This document shows positions 26,302 through 35,250 of a DNA stretch of 64,000 nucleotides, piece by piece; position 1 is the first letter of the stretch; each line of letters opens with the position of its first letter. Position numbers and translations under genes: made by a program. The stretch lies in the NCBI GenBank assembly GCA_963734665.1, contig CAVTIR010000003.1:1-64000 (forward strand), read 5' to 3'. The notes under the pieces were generated by a model. It saw only the letters and a program-made list of their open reading frames with translations, did not search any database and was not told where the DNA came from. This DNA comes from Trebonia sp963734665. Its GTDB lineage: Bacteria > Actinomycetota > Actinomycetes > Streptosporangiales > Streptosporangiaceae.

Positions 26302-27213
26302 TTGACACGGGTATGGCTGCCTGACGCACTAGAGAAATTCGGCACCCTGCCCCCCGGCATCGAGGCCGACGTGTGGACCGGTGGCGAGGACCTGCCGGAG
26401 AGCGCGGATCAGGTGGAGTACGTGATCCTGCCTCAGGGGGTAAAGTCCGAAATAATACGAAAAATCGGCACACTACCCAGCCTGAAGACCATCCAGATCC
26501 TCTCCGCCGGCGCCGACCACATCCTTCCCCACGTCCCCAGCCATATCACGCTTTGCAACGCCCGCGGTGCGCACACCCCGGCCACGGCCGAGCTGACGGC
26601 CGGCCTCATCATCGCCAGCCTGCGCAACTTCCCCCGCTTCGCTGTCGCCCAGCACGAAGGCCGCTGGGACAGCACACTCAGCGACTCGGTAGGCGGCAAG
26701 CACGTCCTGATCGTGGGCTACGGCGACATCGGCGCCGCCGTCGAGCGCCGCCTGGCGGGATGGGAGGTCACGATCGAGCGGGTCGCGCGGCACGCCCGCG
26801 ACGGCGTGCACGCGATCGATGAGCTGCCGGGACTCCTGAAGGCGGCGGATGTCGTCGTCATCCTTCTCCCTGTCACCGACGAGACCAGGCAGCTCGTCGA
26901 CAAGGACTTCCTGCGGGCCATGAAGGACGGCGCCCTGCTGGTCAACGCCGCCCGCGGCGTGATCGTCGACACGGACGCGCTGCTCGAAGAGCTAACGAGC
27001 GGCAGGCTCAGGGCCGCCCTCGACGTCACAGACCCCGAACCGCTCCCGGCGGGCCATCCGCTGTGGCAGGCCCCGAACCTGCTGCTCACACCGCACGTGG
27101 GCGGCGCGGTCCGCGATGTCCGCGACCGCGGCTACAGCGTGGTGCGCGAGCAGCTCGCGCGGCTGTCCGCGGGCGAGCCGCTGTGGAACGTCATCGGTGA
27201 CCGGGGATATTAA
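26302..27213 (+). CDS. D-2-hydroxyacid dehydrogenase
   Basis: 303-aa NAD(P)-dependent dehydrogenase. The dinucleotide motif is VGYGDIGAAVE near residue 138; the catalytic Arg is in NAARGVIVD, the Glu in DPEPL and the His in TPHVGG. It is slightly shorter than glycerate dehydrogenases, and belongs to the GhrA-like group. The start is TTG 26302 with GGAGG seven bases upstream. Substrate (glyoxylate, hydroxypyruvate or other 2-oxoacid) cannot be set from sequence. Confidence 0.85.
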   Translation: MTRVWLPDALEKFGTLPPGIEADVWTGGEDLPESADQVEYVILPQGVKSEIIRKIGTLPSLKTIQILSAGADHILPHVPSHITLCNARGAHTPATAELTAGLIIASLRNFPRFAVAQHEGRWDSTLSDSVGGKHVLIVGYGDIGAAVERRLAGWEVTIERVARHARDGVHAIDELPGLLKAADVVVILLPVTDETRQLVDKDFLRAMKDGALLVNAARGVIVDTDALLEELTSGRLRAALDVTDPEPLPAGHPLWQAPNLLLTPHVGGAVRDVRDRGYSVVREQLARLSAGEPLWNVIGDRGY

Positions 27214-27225
27214 GGCAACAGCATC

Positions 27226-27254
27226 AGTCATTTCCGAACGGAAGGTTAATGACT
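27226..27254 (+). terminator. Nested hairpin after the dehydrogenase
   Basis: AGTCATT (27226-27232) pairs with AATGACT (27248-27254), and inside it TTCCG pairs with CGGAA. It starts 13 bases after the stop. The rest of 27255-27484 is AT-rich and likely holds the promoter of the next gene (TTGACT near 27347). Confidence 0.5.
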
Positions 27255-27484
27255 CGATGATGCAAAACGGTGACTGCCGGCGCGGGGCGACCGCGTAGGT
27301 GCGTTCTGTCGCGCAGTGAACCGGACAAAACAGACATAGAGTATGTTTTGACTCGTTACGATGACAACTAGGCAATAAATATGACAAAGGCTTAATCTTT
27401 TCGTAATAACTCCTTCGCGGTCCAACCGGTGTCGCTACCTTTCATCACGGGAGCGTCACGACGGACTTCGGAGGTGGTAAAGAC

Positions 27485-29189
27485 GTGTTCACCCGGCAAT
27501 GGTCCGCATGGCGTCGTAGGTTCCGTAACAGCCGGAAGACGCAGGTAGCGGCCACTGTCACGGTCGCGGTGGTGGCCGTGGCGGGAGCGCTCGCCGGCAT
27601 TACGCTCGCGGACCAGCATCTTCAGTCGGTTAATCAGGCTGCGTCCGCTGCCTGCTTTTCCTCCGGGACGCCCCAGGCGCCCGGGGCACCCGAGGTAAGC
27701 GCGAGCGGGGCGCCAGAGAGTGTGGGCGCATCGGCTGCCCCGTGCCCGACGCCGTCGGGCGGCGCCGCGACGACCACCCCCACCGCCTCGACGAACCAGT
27801 CGAGCCAGTCGAACGCAGTCAGGCCCCCGCGTGAACGTGACACCGAACACGTACGCGACCGGCCCGACCGCGACATCGCAGCTCGGCGACATCGCGATGC
27901 GGCCCGTCGACGGGGCGGGCAACCCGATCAGCTTCTTCCAGACGCCGGCCCAGGCCGTCGCATCGATGAACTGCACCCTGGCCGTGCCGTCGAACCCGCT
28001 GACCGCCGCGGGCCTGGCCACGCCGTACGTGCTCGGCGACGGCTGCTCGGAGGCTAACCCGAACGAGCAGGCGTTCGCCGAGGCGACGATCCTGGCGCCC
28101 AACGGCCAGGTGCAGGTCTACAACCCGCTCGTCATCACCCAGGGCACCACGCCCGCGATGCAGCCTGCGCCGCCGAAGATCCCCAGCGGCGCGAAGGTCA
28201 TCCTCGACTTCGGCTTCAACGGCACCAACCTCGTGCTCACCGGCGCGGGCGCCGTCGAGCAGTCGAGTGGCTGTGTCGACGCCTACGGTCAGTCGCTGAT
28301 CGGCGAGGTCTCGGCCTGCAACGCGGTCCCCTTCTACAACATGGCCAACCAGGAGATCGCGCGCGGCACCCTGAAGATCTCAAGCGTCGGCACCTCGCTC
28401 GACGGCGAGGAGTGCCAGGTCACCAGGAACTTCGCGCTCGTCGACAATGACCCGAGCGACAACGTCTACACGGCCTACCTGCTCAACGGTAACGGCCAGA
28501 CGGCACAGGCCACCGCGGCAAACCAGGCGGCGCTTGGCGACGCGACGATGATAGACAACGGCAGCGACAACGCGCTGCTCGGCGACTTCGTGGACCCGGC
28601 CAACGGCTGCACGCCGTTCACCCAGCCGGACACGACCAGCCTGAAAGGTGCCCAGTCGTCGCAGGCGCTCGACGAGCTGAGCTCACGCGTGAACCAGAAG
28701 ACGCAGATCGCCGTCGTCCCGCCGAACGATGAGATGACCCTGGTGGGCGGCGCCTACAGCCTGGCCAAGACCAACACGTACCGCTCGATCGTGGACCAGC
28801 CGCTCCTCGCGGCGAACACGAGCCTGACCGAGGTCGCGGCCGCGTTCTGCATGAACCTGACAAACATCGCGCCGGAGCGCGACCAGCTCGACATGGGCAG
28901 GGACGAGAACTTCACCACCCCGGTGCCCGCTACCGGCGACAACCTGGCGACGTTTCTCGGCAATCGCCTGTCGATGTCGTTCATGAACCTGGGCTGCCAG
29001 AACTTCGGCCTGACCGACCCGGTGAACGTTACCCTCGACGGCAACAACGTGGCCGTCGCGGTCAGCTACAACACCGCACACCAGCAGGCTACGATCCCGG
29101 CACCGGACACGGGCAACCACGGCGGCAAGCGGCAGTGGGGACCGTCGCAGGACAGGCACAGGATGGTCGAGAACCCGGCAGATCACTAA
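27485..29189 (+). pseudogene. Secreted or membrane-anchored protein, frame-broken
   Basis: The first part (GTG 27485, GGAGG upstream) encodes a basic N-terminus and a membrane/signal segment VAATVTVAVVAVAGALAGITLA, then an Ala/Thr/Ser-rich linker. The frame then shifts at a run of five C at 27824-27828; removing one C joins it to the second part, which runs to 29189 and encodes a roughly 450-residue extracellular-looking domain (PNTYATGPTATSQLGD to NPADH) with about ten Cys. Joined length is about 567 aa. I do not recognise the domain. It is either a recent frameshift or a sequencing error, because both parts keep good codon usage. Confidence 0.7.
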
Positions 29190-29202
29190 CGACACGTGCC
29201 AG

Positions 29203-29239
29203 CCGGCCCGTGCCTGGATCACAACCAGGCACGGGCCGG
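29203..29239 (+). terminator. Terminator hairpin, 15-bp stem
   Basis: Perfect 15-bp arms, CCGGCCCGTGCCTGG (29203-29217) and its complement (29225-29239), with a 7-base loop, 14 bases after the stop of the secreted protein gene. Confidence 0.85.
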
Positions 29240-29275
29240 TATGTGTTTAAATGCAATTCTGCTTACGATGGGGTC

Positions 29276-30952
29276 ATGACCCGACCCCCCGGTGAGGCAG
29301 AACTCCGGCCCGTGATCGTCACTGTCGACGATGACCCGAGTGTGTCCCGTGCCGTCGCCCGCGACCTGCGCAGGAGGTACGGCGAGCGCAACCGCATCGT
29401 CCGCGCCGAGTCGGGCGATCAGGCCCTGGAGGCGCTGCGGCAGATGAAGCTGCGCGGCAACCAGGTCGCGGTCATCGTCGCGGACTACCGGATGCCGGGC
29501 CTGACCGGCATCGAGTTCCTCGAGCGGGCGATGGACATCTACCCGTTCGCCCGCCGGGTTCTGCTGACAGCGTACGCGGACACGAGCGCCGCGATCGACG
29601 CGATCAACGTCGTGGACCTGGACCACTATCTGCTCAAGCCGTGGGACCCGCCGGAGGAGAAGCTCTACCCGGTCATCGATGATCTCCTCAAGGCCTGGCA
29701 GCGCGAGGACCGCAAGCCGGTCAAGGAAGCCAAGCTGGTCGGGCACCGCTGGTCCGCGCCATCGGCGGAACTGCGCGACTTCCTGGCCCGCAACCAGGTC
29801 CCGTACCGCTGGTACGCCTCGGACACCGACGAGGGGCGGCGGCTGCTCGCCGCCGCGGGCGCGGACGGCCGCGACCTCCCGGTGCTCATCACCGCCGACG
29901 GCGAGCCGCTCATCACGCCGACGCACGCCGAGGTGGCGGCGAAGGTGCACCTGTCGACCACGCCGTCGCGAGACTTCTACGACCTGGTCGTGGTGGGCGG
30001 CGGCCCGGCCGGGCTCGGCGCGGCGGTCTATGGCGCGTCCGAGGGCCTGCGCACCGTCCTTGTGGAGAAGTTCGCCACCGGCGGCCAGGCGGGCCAGTCC
30101 TCCCGCATCGAGAACTACCTGGGCTTCCCCGACGGCCTGTCCGGCGGCCAGCTCACCGACCGCGCGCGGCGCCAGGCCGTCAAGTTCGGCGCCGAGCTGC
30201 TGACGACCCGCGAGGTGTCCGGCCTTGAGGTGAACGGCCCGGCCCGCACGATCAGGTTCAGCGACGGCGGCGCCATCGACGCCAAGGCGGTCATCCTGGC
30301 GACGGGGGTCTCCTACCGGCAGCTGACAGCCCCCGGCTGCATGGAGATGACCGGCGCCGGGGTCTACTACGGTGCCGCGCTCACCGAGGCCGAGGCGTGC
30401 AAGGACCAGGACGTGTACGTGGTGGGCGGCGCGAACTCGGCGGGCCAGGCCGCCGTCTACCTGGCGAGGTTCGCCAGGTCGGTGACCTTGCTGGTGCGCG
30501 CCCGCGGCCTTGAGCAGTCGATGTCGTACTACCTGGTCCAGCAGATCGCTGGCATCCCCAACATCAGCGTCCGCGTCTGCACCGAGGTGGCGGAGGCGCA
30601 CGGGGACGACCACCTTGAGCAGCTAACCCTCCGCGACCTGGCAACCGGCAAAACAGAAATAGTCGACGCGGGCCAGCTGTTCATATTCATTGGGGCGGCG
30701 CCGCGGACCGCCTGGCTGGACGGCGTGCTGGCTCGCGACCAGCACGGCTTCGTGCAGGCAGGCCCGGACTTCGCCCAGGAGGAAACTGGCTGGCCACTCG
30801 ACCGCCCGCCATACCACCTGGAGACCAGCGTTCCCGGCGTGTTCGTGGCCGGCGACGTCCGGTCCGAGTCCGCGAAGCGGGTCGCCTCGGCGGTAGGGGA
30901 GGGCGCGATGGCGGTCATGTTCGTGCACAGGTATTTGGAAACACTTACCTAG
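29276..30952 (+). CDS. Response regulator fused to thioredoxin-reductase-like flavoprotein
   Basis: 558 aa in three parts. Residues 12-140 are a receiver domain with DDD (18-20), phosphoacceptor Asp 70 in VADYRMPG and Lys 121 in LLKPW. Residues 150-230 look like a glutaredoxin-like fold without a CxxC. From 235 on there is a thioredoxin-reductase-type module with FAD motif GGGPAG (241), GGQAGQSSRIENYLGFP and NAD(P) motif VVGGANSAGQ (383). The redox-active CATC of true reductases is replaced by YYGAALTE, so it cannot be a classical disulfide reductase. First gene of a five-gene operon; ATG 29276 is the natural start although the frame extends upstream. The next gene is a kinase that may phosphorylate it. 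Confidence 0.85.
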   Translation: MTRPPGEAELRPVIVTVDDDPSVSRAVARDLRRRYGERNRIVRAESGDQALEALRQMKLRGNQVAVIVADYRMPGLTGIEFLERAMDIYPFARRVLLTAYADTSAAIDAINVVDLDHYLLKPWDPPEEKLYPVIDDLLKAWQREDRKPVKEAKLVGHRWSAPSAELRDFLARNQVPYRWYASDTDEGRRLLAAAGADGRDLPVLITADGEPLITPTHAEVAAKVHLSTTPSRDFYDLVVVGGGPAGLGAAVYGASEGLRTVLVEKFATGGQAGQSSRIENYLGFPDGLSGGQLTDRARRQAVKFGAELLTTREVSGLEVNGPARTIRFSDGGAIDAKAVILATGVSYRQLTAPGCMEMTGAGVYYGAALTEAEACKDQDVYVVGGANSAGQAAVYLARFARSVTLLVRARGLEQSMSYYLVQQIAGIPNISVRVCTEVAEAHGDDHLEQLTLRDLATGKTEIVDAGQLFIFIGAAPRTAWLDGVLARDQHGFVQAGPDFAQEETGWPLDRPPYHLETSVPGVFVAGDVRSESAKRVASAVGEGAMAVMFVHRYLETLT

Positions 30953-30977
30953 AGACCCAGTAGACGCTGGAGACGCC

Positions 30978-32399
30978 ATGACAGTAATTACGGGATGCGA
31001 CCCAGCAGAGCTGCGCACGCTGTTCCTGTTCGACAAGCTCGCCGACGAACAGCTTGACCGGCTCTGCCGTGAGGGCCACGTGGAGATCACCGAGCCAGGG
31101 CCGGTCTTCACCGAGGGCGACCCGGCGGAGAACCTGTACGTGCTGATCGAGGGCACGCTGGTCACGAGCAGGCGGGTCGGCGGCGACGACATCGATATCA
31201 ACTCGACCAGCATGAAGGGCGTCTACACCGGCGCGTACATGGCCTACCTGGGAGACCGCGTCCCGCAGGTGTACCAGAACTCGGCGCGGCTCACGGAGCC
31301 GTCCCGGCTCTACGTGCTTGGCGCGGAGTGCTTCGCCCAGATCATGAACGAGTGGTTCCCGATGCCGGTCCACCTTCTTGAGGGCCTGTTCTTCGGCGGC
31401 CAGAAGACCCGCGACGTGGTCGGCCAGCGGGAGCGGCTGCTGGCGCTCGGCTCGCTGACCGCCGGGCTGACGCACGAGCTCAACAACCCGGCCGCCGCAG
31501 CCGTCCGCGCGACGTCGACCCTGCGCGAGCGGGTCGCCGGGATGCGCGGCAAGCTCCGCCTCCTCGCGGCGGGCAAGTACCCGAGGGCAAGCCTTGAGAC
31601 GCTCGTCGACGTGCAGCAAAGCGCGGCCGAGCGGGTGGCCAAGGCGCCGCAACTCGACCCGATCGCGACGTCGGACGCCGAAGACGCGGTCTCCGACTGG
31701 CTGGACGACCACGGCTGCTCGGATGCGTGGCAGCTCGCCCCGGTCTTCGTCCAGGCCGGCCTGGACACCGAGTGGCTCGACGGAGTCCTGGACCTGGTCG
31801 GCGCGGAGATGCTCGAGCCCGCGCTCCGCTGGCTGAACTACACGGTCGAGACCGAGCTGCTCATGAACGAGATCGAGGACACGACCACCAGGGTCTCCAC
31901 GCTGGTCGGCGCGGCCAAGCAGTACTCGCAGCTCGACCGCGCCCCGTACCAGGTGGTGGACGTGCACGACCTGCTGTCGAGCACGCTGCTGATGATGTCA
32001 GCGAAGCTGAAGGGCATCACGATCGTCAAGCGGTACGACAAGACCCTGCCGAAGTTCCCCGCCTACGCCACCGAGCTCAACCAGGTCTGGACCAACCTGA
32101 TCGACAACGCCGCGCAGGCGATGGACGGCACCGGCACGCTCACCATCCGCACCGCGCGCGACGGCGACTGCATCCTCGTCGAGATCGGCGACACCGGACC
32201 CGGTATCCCGCCGGAGATCCAGCAGCGCATCTACGAGCCGTTCTTCACCACCAAGCCGGTCGGCGAGGGCACCGGGCTCGGGCTTGACATCGCGTGGCGG
32301 ATCGTCGTCAACAAGCACCACGGCGACCTGCGCGTAGAGTCGGTCCCCGGCGACACTCGCTTCCAGGTACGCCTTCCTATCCAACCGGAGAACTCATGA
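30978..32399 (+). CDS. Cyclic-nucleotide-binding-domain sensor histidine kinase
   Basis: 473 aa, soluble. Residues 10-135 form a cyclic-nucleotide/CRP-like sensor domain. The kinase core has the phospho-His in GLTHELNNPAAAA (His 166), an unusual 100-residue insert, the N box NLIDNAAQAM, G1 DTGPGIP, F box YEPFFTTK and G2 GTGLGL. It belongs with the HisKA/NtrB-like group. It begins 25 bases after the receiver-flavoprotein gene and overlaps the zinc-finger gene by 4 bases, so it is the probable kinase for the fused receiver. Confidence 0.88.
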   Translation: MTVITGCDPAELRTLFLFDKLADEQLDRLCREGHVEITEPGPVFTEGDPAENLYVLIEGTLVTSRRVGGDDIDINSTSMKGVYTGAYMAYLGDRVPQVYQNSARLTEPSRLYVLGAECFAQIMNEWFPMPVHLLEGLFFGGQKTRDVVGQRERLLALGSLTAGLTHELNNPAAAAVRATSTLRERVAGMRGKLRLLAAGKYPRASLETLVDVQQSAAERVAKAPQLDPIATSDAEDAVSDWLDDHGCSDAWQLAPVFVQAGLDTEWLDGVLDLVGAEMLEPALRWLNYTVETELLMNEIEDTTTRVSTLVGAAKQYSQLDRAPYQVVDVHDLLSSTLLMMSAKLKGITIVKRYDKTLPKFPAYATELNQVWTNLIDNAAQAMDGTGTLTIRTARDGDCILVEIGDTGPGIPPEIQQRIYEPFFTTKPVGEGTGLGLDIAWRIVVNKHHGDLRVESVPGDTRFQVRLPIQPENS

Positions 32400-32752
32400 C
32401 TGAGCAGATCCCTGGCGTCGACCCCGCAGTCGCGCCAAGCGGCACCGGCTGCGTCGAGTGCGAGGCAGCGGGCGGCTGGTGGCTGCACCTGCGCCGGTGC
32501 ACCCAGTGCGGTCACATCGGCTGCTGCGACACCTCACCGTCGCAGCATGCCACCGCGCACGCCACGGAGACCGGCCACCCGGTCATCCGCAGCTTCGAGC
32601 CGGGGGAGACCTGGTTCTGGTCCTACCAGACCGAGGACTTCTACGAGACGGGCCCGGCCCTGGCCAGGCCAGAGTCCCACCCGAGGGAGCAGACGGTCCC
32701 AGGCCCGCGCGAGCGCGTCCCCTCCGACTGGCGATCGAAGCTCAACGGATGA
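32396..32752 (+). CDS. UBP-type zinc finger protein
   Basis: 118 aa. CVECEAAGGWWLHLRRCTQCGHIGCC followed by HATAHATETGHPV is a ZnF-UBP domain, with Cys/His pairs that bind zinc. In eukaryotes this fold binds the ubiquitin C-terminus; in bacteria its ligand is unknown. ATG 32396 overlaps the kinase stop and the gene ends overlapping the next start (ATGA), so coupling in the operon is strong. Confidence 0.88.
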   Translation: MTEQIPGVDPAVAPSGTGCVECEAAGGWWLHLRRCTQCGHIGCCDTSPSQHATAHATETGHPVIRSFEPGETWFWSYQTEDFYETGPALARPESHPREQTVPGPRERVPSDWRSKLNG

Positions 32753-33345
32753 GCGTCATATCGCGCGGCTTCGGCGGCCGCAGGCGGGACGACCCCAAGC
32801 TGCCGCCCGGCCAGTACCTTGAGCGCGGCTTCCCAGTCCTCCAAGCGGGCCCGACCCCGCCGGTCAACCCGGCGACCTGGAAGTTCACGGTCACCACGGA
32901 GACCGGCGACACGACCCGCTGGGACTGGAAGCAGTTCACCGCGCTGCCCGTCGAGGACATCATGACCGACATCCACTGCGTCACCCAGTGGTCCAAGCTC
33001 GGCACGCACTGGCGCGGCGTCTCCCTCGACACGCTACTCGACGGCATCGAGACGAACGCCGCCTACGTCATGGCCCGCAGCTACGGCGGCTACACGACCA
33101 ACCTGCCGCTGCCCGACCTGCGCGACGGCCAGGCCTGGATCGCCTACGAGTACGAGGGCAAGCCGCTGCAACCCGAGCACGGCGGCCCGGCCCGGCTGCT
33201 CGTCCCGCACCTGTACCTCTGGAAGTCCGCCAAGTGGGTCACCGGCCTCGACCTGATGCTCAACGACAAACGGGGCTTCTGGGAGGAACTCGGCTATAAC
33301 GACTACGGTGACCCGTGGCGCGAGCAGCGGTATCAGGGCGACTGA
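32749..33345 (+). CDS. Molybdopterin-dependent oxidoreductase, sulfite-oxidase-like
   Basis: 198 aa, one oxidoreductase molybdopterin-binding domain. DIHCVTQWSKLGTHWRGVSLDTLLD carries the Cys that ligates molybdenum in this family, and ARSYGGYTTNLPL and LVPHLYLWKSAKWV follow in the expected order. There is no Tat signal, so this is the cytoplasmic short form (YuiH-like). It overlaps the flavoprotein downstream, its likely electron partner. Confidence 0.85.
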   Translation: MSVISRGFGGRRRDDPKLPPGQYLERGFPVLQAGPTPPVNPATWKFTVTTETGDTTRWDWKQFTALPVEDIMTDIHCVTQWSKLGTHWRGVSLDTLLDGIETNAAYVMARSYGGYTTNLPLPDLRDGQAWIAYEYEGKPLQPEHGGPARLLVPHLYLWKSAKWVTGLDLMLNDKRGFWEELGYNDYGDPWREQRYQGD

Positions 33346-34085
33346 TCTGGCGGGTCGCGACCGTCAAGGAGACGAGGGACGAGACCGCGACCGCCCGTAC
33401 GCTCACCCTGGACATCCCCGGCTGGCCTGGCCACCAGCCCGGCCAGCACGTCTCCGTCAAGCTCACCGCCGAGGACGGCTACTCGGCGCAGCGTGACTAC
33501 TCCATTGGCAGTGCCACGGAAGCCGACCGCCTCGAGGTCACCGTCCAGCGCATCGAAGACGGCGAGGTCTCCTCGTACCTGGCCGGATTCGTCGAGCCGG
33601 GTGACCAGTTCGAGGTGCGCGGCCCGATCGGCGGCTGGTTCGCGTGGCGTGAGGAGGATCCCCGCCCCCTGCTCCTGCTCGCGGGCGGCTCGGGCGTCGT
33701 CCCCCTGATGTCCATGATCCGAACCCACGGCCAAGTCAAGAGCCAGGTCCCCGTCCGGCTGATCTACAGCGCCCGCACCCCCGCCGACGTCATCTACAAG
33801 GACGAGTTGTCCGAACGCCAGCGTGTTTCACCCCTCACGGTCACCTACCTCTACACTCGCCGGGGCTGGGCCGCTAGGGGCATCAATCCCGCCACGGACT
33901 CCCGGAGCTACACAACCCGCCTGAACGCGAAGATCCTCGCGGAAACCGCCTTCCCCCCGGAAGCGACCCCGGCGATCTTCGTCTGCGGCCCGACCGGCTT
34001 CGTCGAGGCAGCCTCGGACCTCCTGGTGGCCGCCGGCCACGCTCCGGGCGGGATCAAAACGGAACGTTTCGGACCAACCGGCTAG
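33315..34085 (+). CDS. Ferredoxin-NAD(P) reductase-like flavoprotein
   Basis: 256 aa with the FAD motif RDYSIGS (residues 58-64), the NAD(P) motif GGSGVVPLMSM, and a C-terminal CGPTGFVE. It lacks the 2Fe-2S domain of phthalate-type reductases. The GTG at 33315 lies inside the previous gene (31-base overlap). It probably shuttles electrons between NAD(P)H and the molybdenum enzyme upstream. Confidence 0.85.
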   Translation: MARAAVSGRLIWRVATVKETRDETATARTLTLDIPGWPGHQPGQHVSVKLTAEDGYSAQRDYSIGSATEADRLEVTVQRIEDGEVSSYLAGFVEPGDQFEVRGPIGGWFAWREEDPRPLLLLAGGSGVVPLMSMIRTHGQVKSQVPVRLIYSARTPADVIYKDELSERQRVSPLTVTYLYTRRGWAARGINPATDSRSYTTRLNAKILAETAFPPEATPAIFVCGPTGFVEAASDLLVAAGHAPGGIKTERFGPTG

Positions 34086-34178
34086 CCCGGCGGCGTCCGC
34101 CCGCCGGCGCGGGCGTCCCGATGCCCGTTTCGCGGCGCTATGTCCCCCGACCCGCCCAGGCACTTGGCGTGGCGCGCG

Positions 34179-34279
34179 TCTTCGCACAACCGGGCGCGCC
34201 GCATACCGGGGCATATCGGTCGTGATCATGGTCACCGGATGTGCGAAGACAGCTGATCATGGTCAGCGGGTGTGCAAAG
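34179..34279. repeat. Direct and inverted repeats in a gene-free gap
   Basis: TCTTCGCACA (34179-34188) is inverted as TGTGCGAAGA (34240-34249). The 26-base segments at 34223-34248 and 34254-34279 are direct repeats (TGATCATGGTCA then CGGRTGTGCRAAG) with three mismatches. The area lies between two convergent genes. Confidence 0.7.
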
Positions 34280-34289
34280 TGGGGGCGAG

Positions 34290-35090
34290 CTACGGGTACA
34301 GCGTCTCCAGGTACGCGGCTACGCCGTCCTCGTCGTTGCTGCCGATGACGTGCCTGGCGGCGGCGCGGACCTCGGGATGGGCGTTGGCGACAGCGCAGGA
34401 GGTGCCGGCCCAGGCGAGCAGTGGCAGGTCGTTCGGCATGTCGCCGAACGCGATGACCGACTCGCGGCCGATCCCGTGCGCGGCGGCGATCTCGGCGACC
34501 GTGGTGGCCTTGGAGACCCCCGGCGCGGCGGCCTCGACAAGGCCTTTGGAGTTGGAGTGCGTCACGCTGACCAGCTCGCCGAGGGCGGGGAGCGCCAGCG
34601 CGAGGAGATCGTCGCAGGAGTACCCGAAATGCCGCCCGAGCAGCTTCGACGCCGGCTGCGCGAACAGCGCGTCGTCGTCGAGCCGCGGGATGGACTGGTT
34701 CAAATCCCAGTTCAGGGCCTGGTACAGCTGGTCGGCGGCGTGCCCGCCGTCGGGGTACTCGACCCCGATCCCGATGCCGGGCACGGCGGCCCGCAGCGCC
34801 GCGGCCGCCGGGGCAAGCAAAGGCTGCGGGATGAGGTGCAACGCCTCGATCGTCTCGGTCCGCATGTCATAGGCGAGCGCCCCGTTGGCGCAGATGGCCG
34901 TCCCCCGGTGCCCGAAGGCTGCCGCGATCGGCGGCATCATCCGCGGCGGCCGCCCGGTAACGAGCACGAACCGCGCCCCGGCCGCCTCCACCCGCGCGAA
35001 CGCGGCCACGGTCCGCGGTGAGATCGTCCCGTCCCCCCGGACGATCGTCCCGTCAAGATCGGTCGCCACGAGCAGGGGATAGGCAGTCAC
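34290..35090 (-). CDS. HAD-superfamily hydrolase, Cof type
   Basis: 266 aa. Motif I is VATDLDGTI, motif II is VTGRPPR, the Lys is in SNSKG and motif IV is IAFGDMPNDLPLL, matching HAD phosphatases with a C2 cap. Substrate probably a sugar phosphate or similar. GTG 35090 puts motif I near residue 7, as is typical; no start has a ribosome site, so a leaderless start is likely, and in-frame starts reach 35138. Confidence 0.82.
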   Translation of the reverse strand: MTAYPLLVATDLDGTIVRGDGTISPRTVAAFARVEAAGARFVLVTGRPPRMMPPIAAAFGHRGTAICANGALAYDMRTETIEALHLIPQPLLAPAAAALRAAVPGIGIGVEYPDGGHAADQLYQALNWDLNQSIPRLDDDALFAQPASKLLGRHFGYSCDDLLALALPALGELVSVTHSNSKGLVEAAAPGVSKATTVAEIAAAHGIGRESVIAFGDMPNDLPLLAWAGTSCAVANAHPEVRAAARHVIGSNDEDGVAAYLETLYP

Positions 35091-35250
35091 AACATATGAG
35101 CCTAACCGGACAAACGACATGATCACGTCGGCAGGCACTGCTGAAGCGCGCGCAGGCGGTCCTGGACGACGAGGCCGCGCTCACCGCGCTTGTGCGCAGG
35201 CCGGGCAAACCAGTGGGGAGAGGCGGGCAGAAGTGTTAGCTTGACCGGTC

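Noticed and set aside
35123..35241. Possible short C-terminal coding fragment (ALLKRAQAVLDDEAALTALV)
   Set aside because: Looks protein-like but has no start or family match, and could be the leader of the methyltransferase gene.
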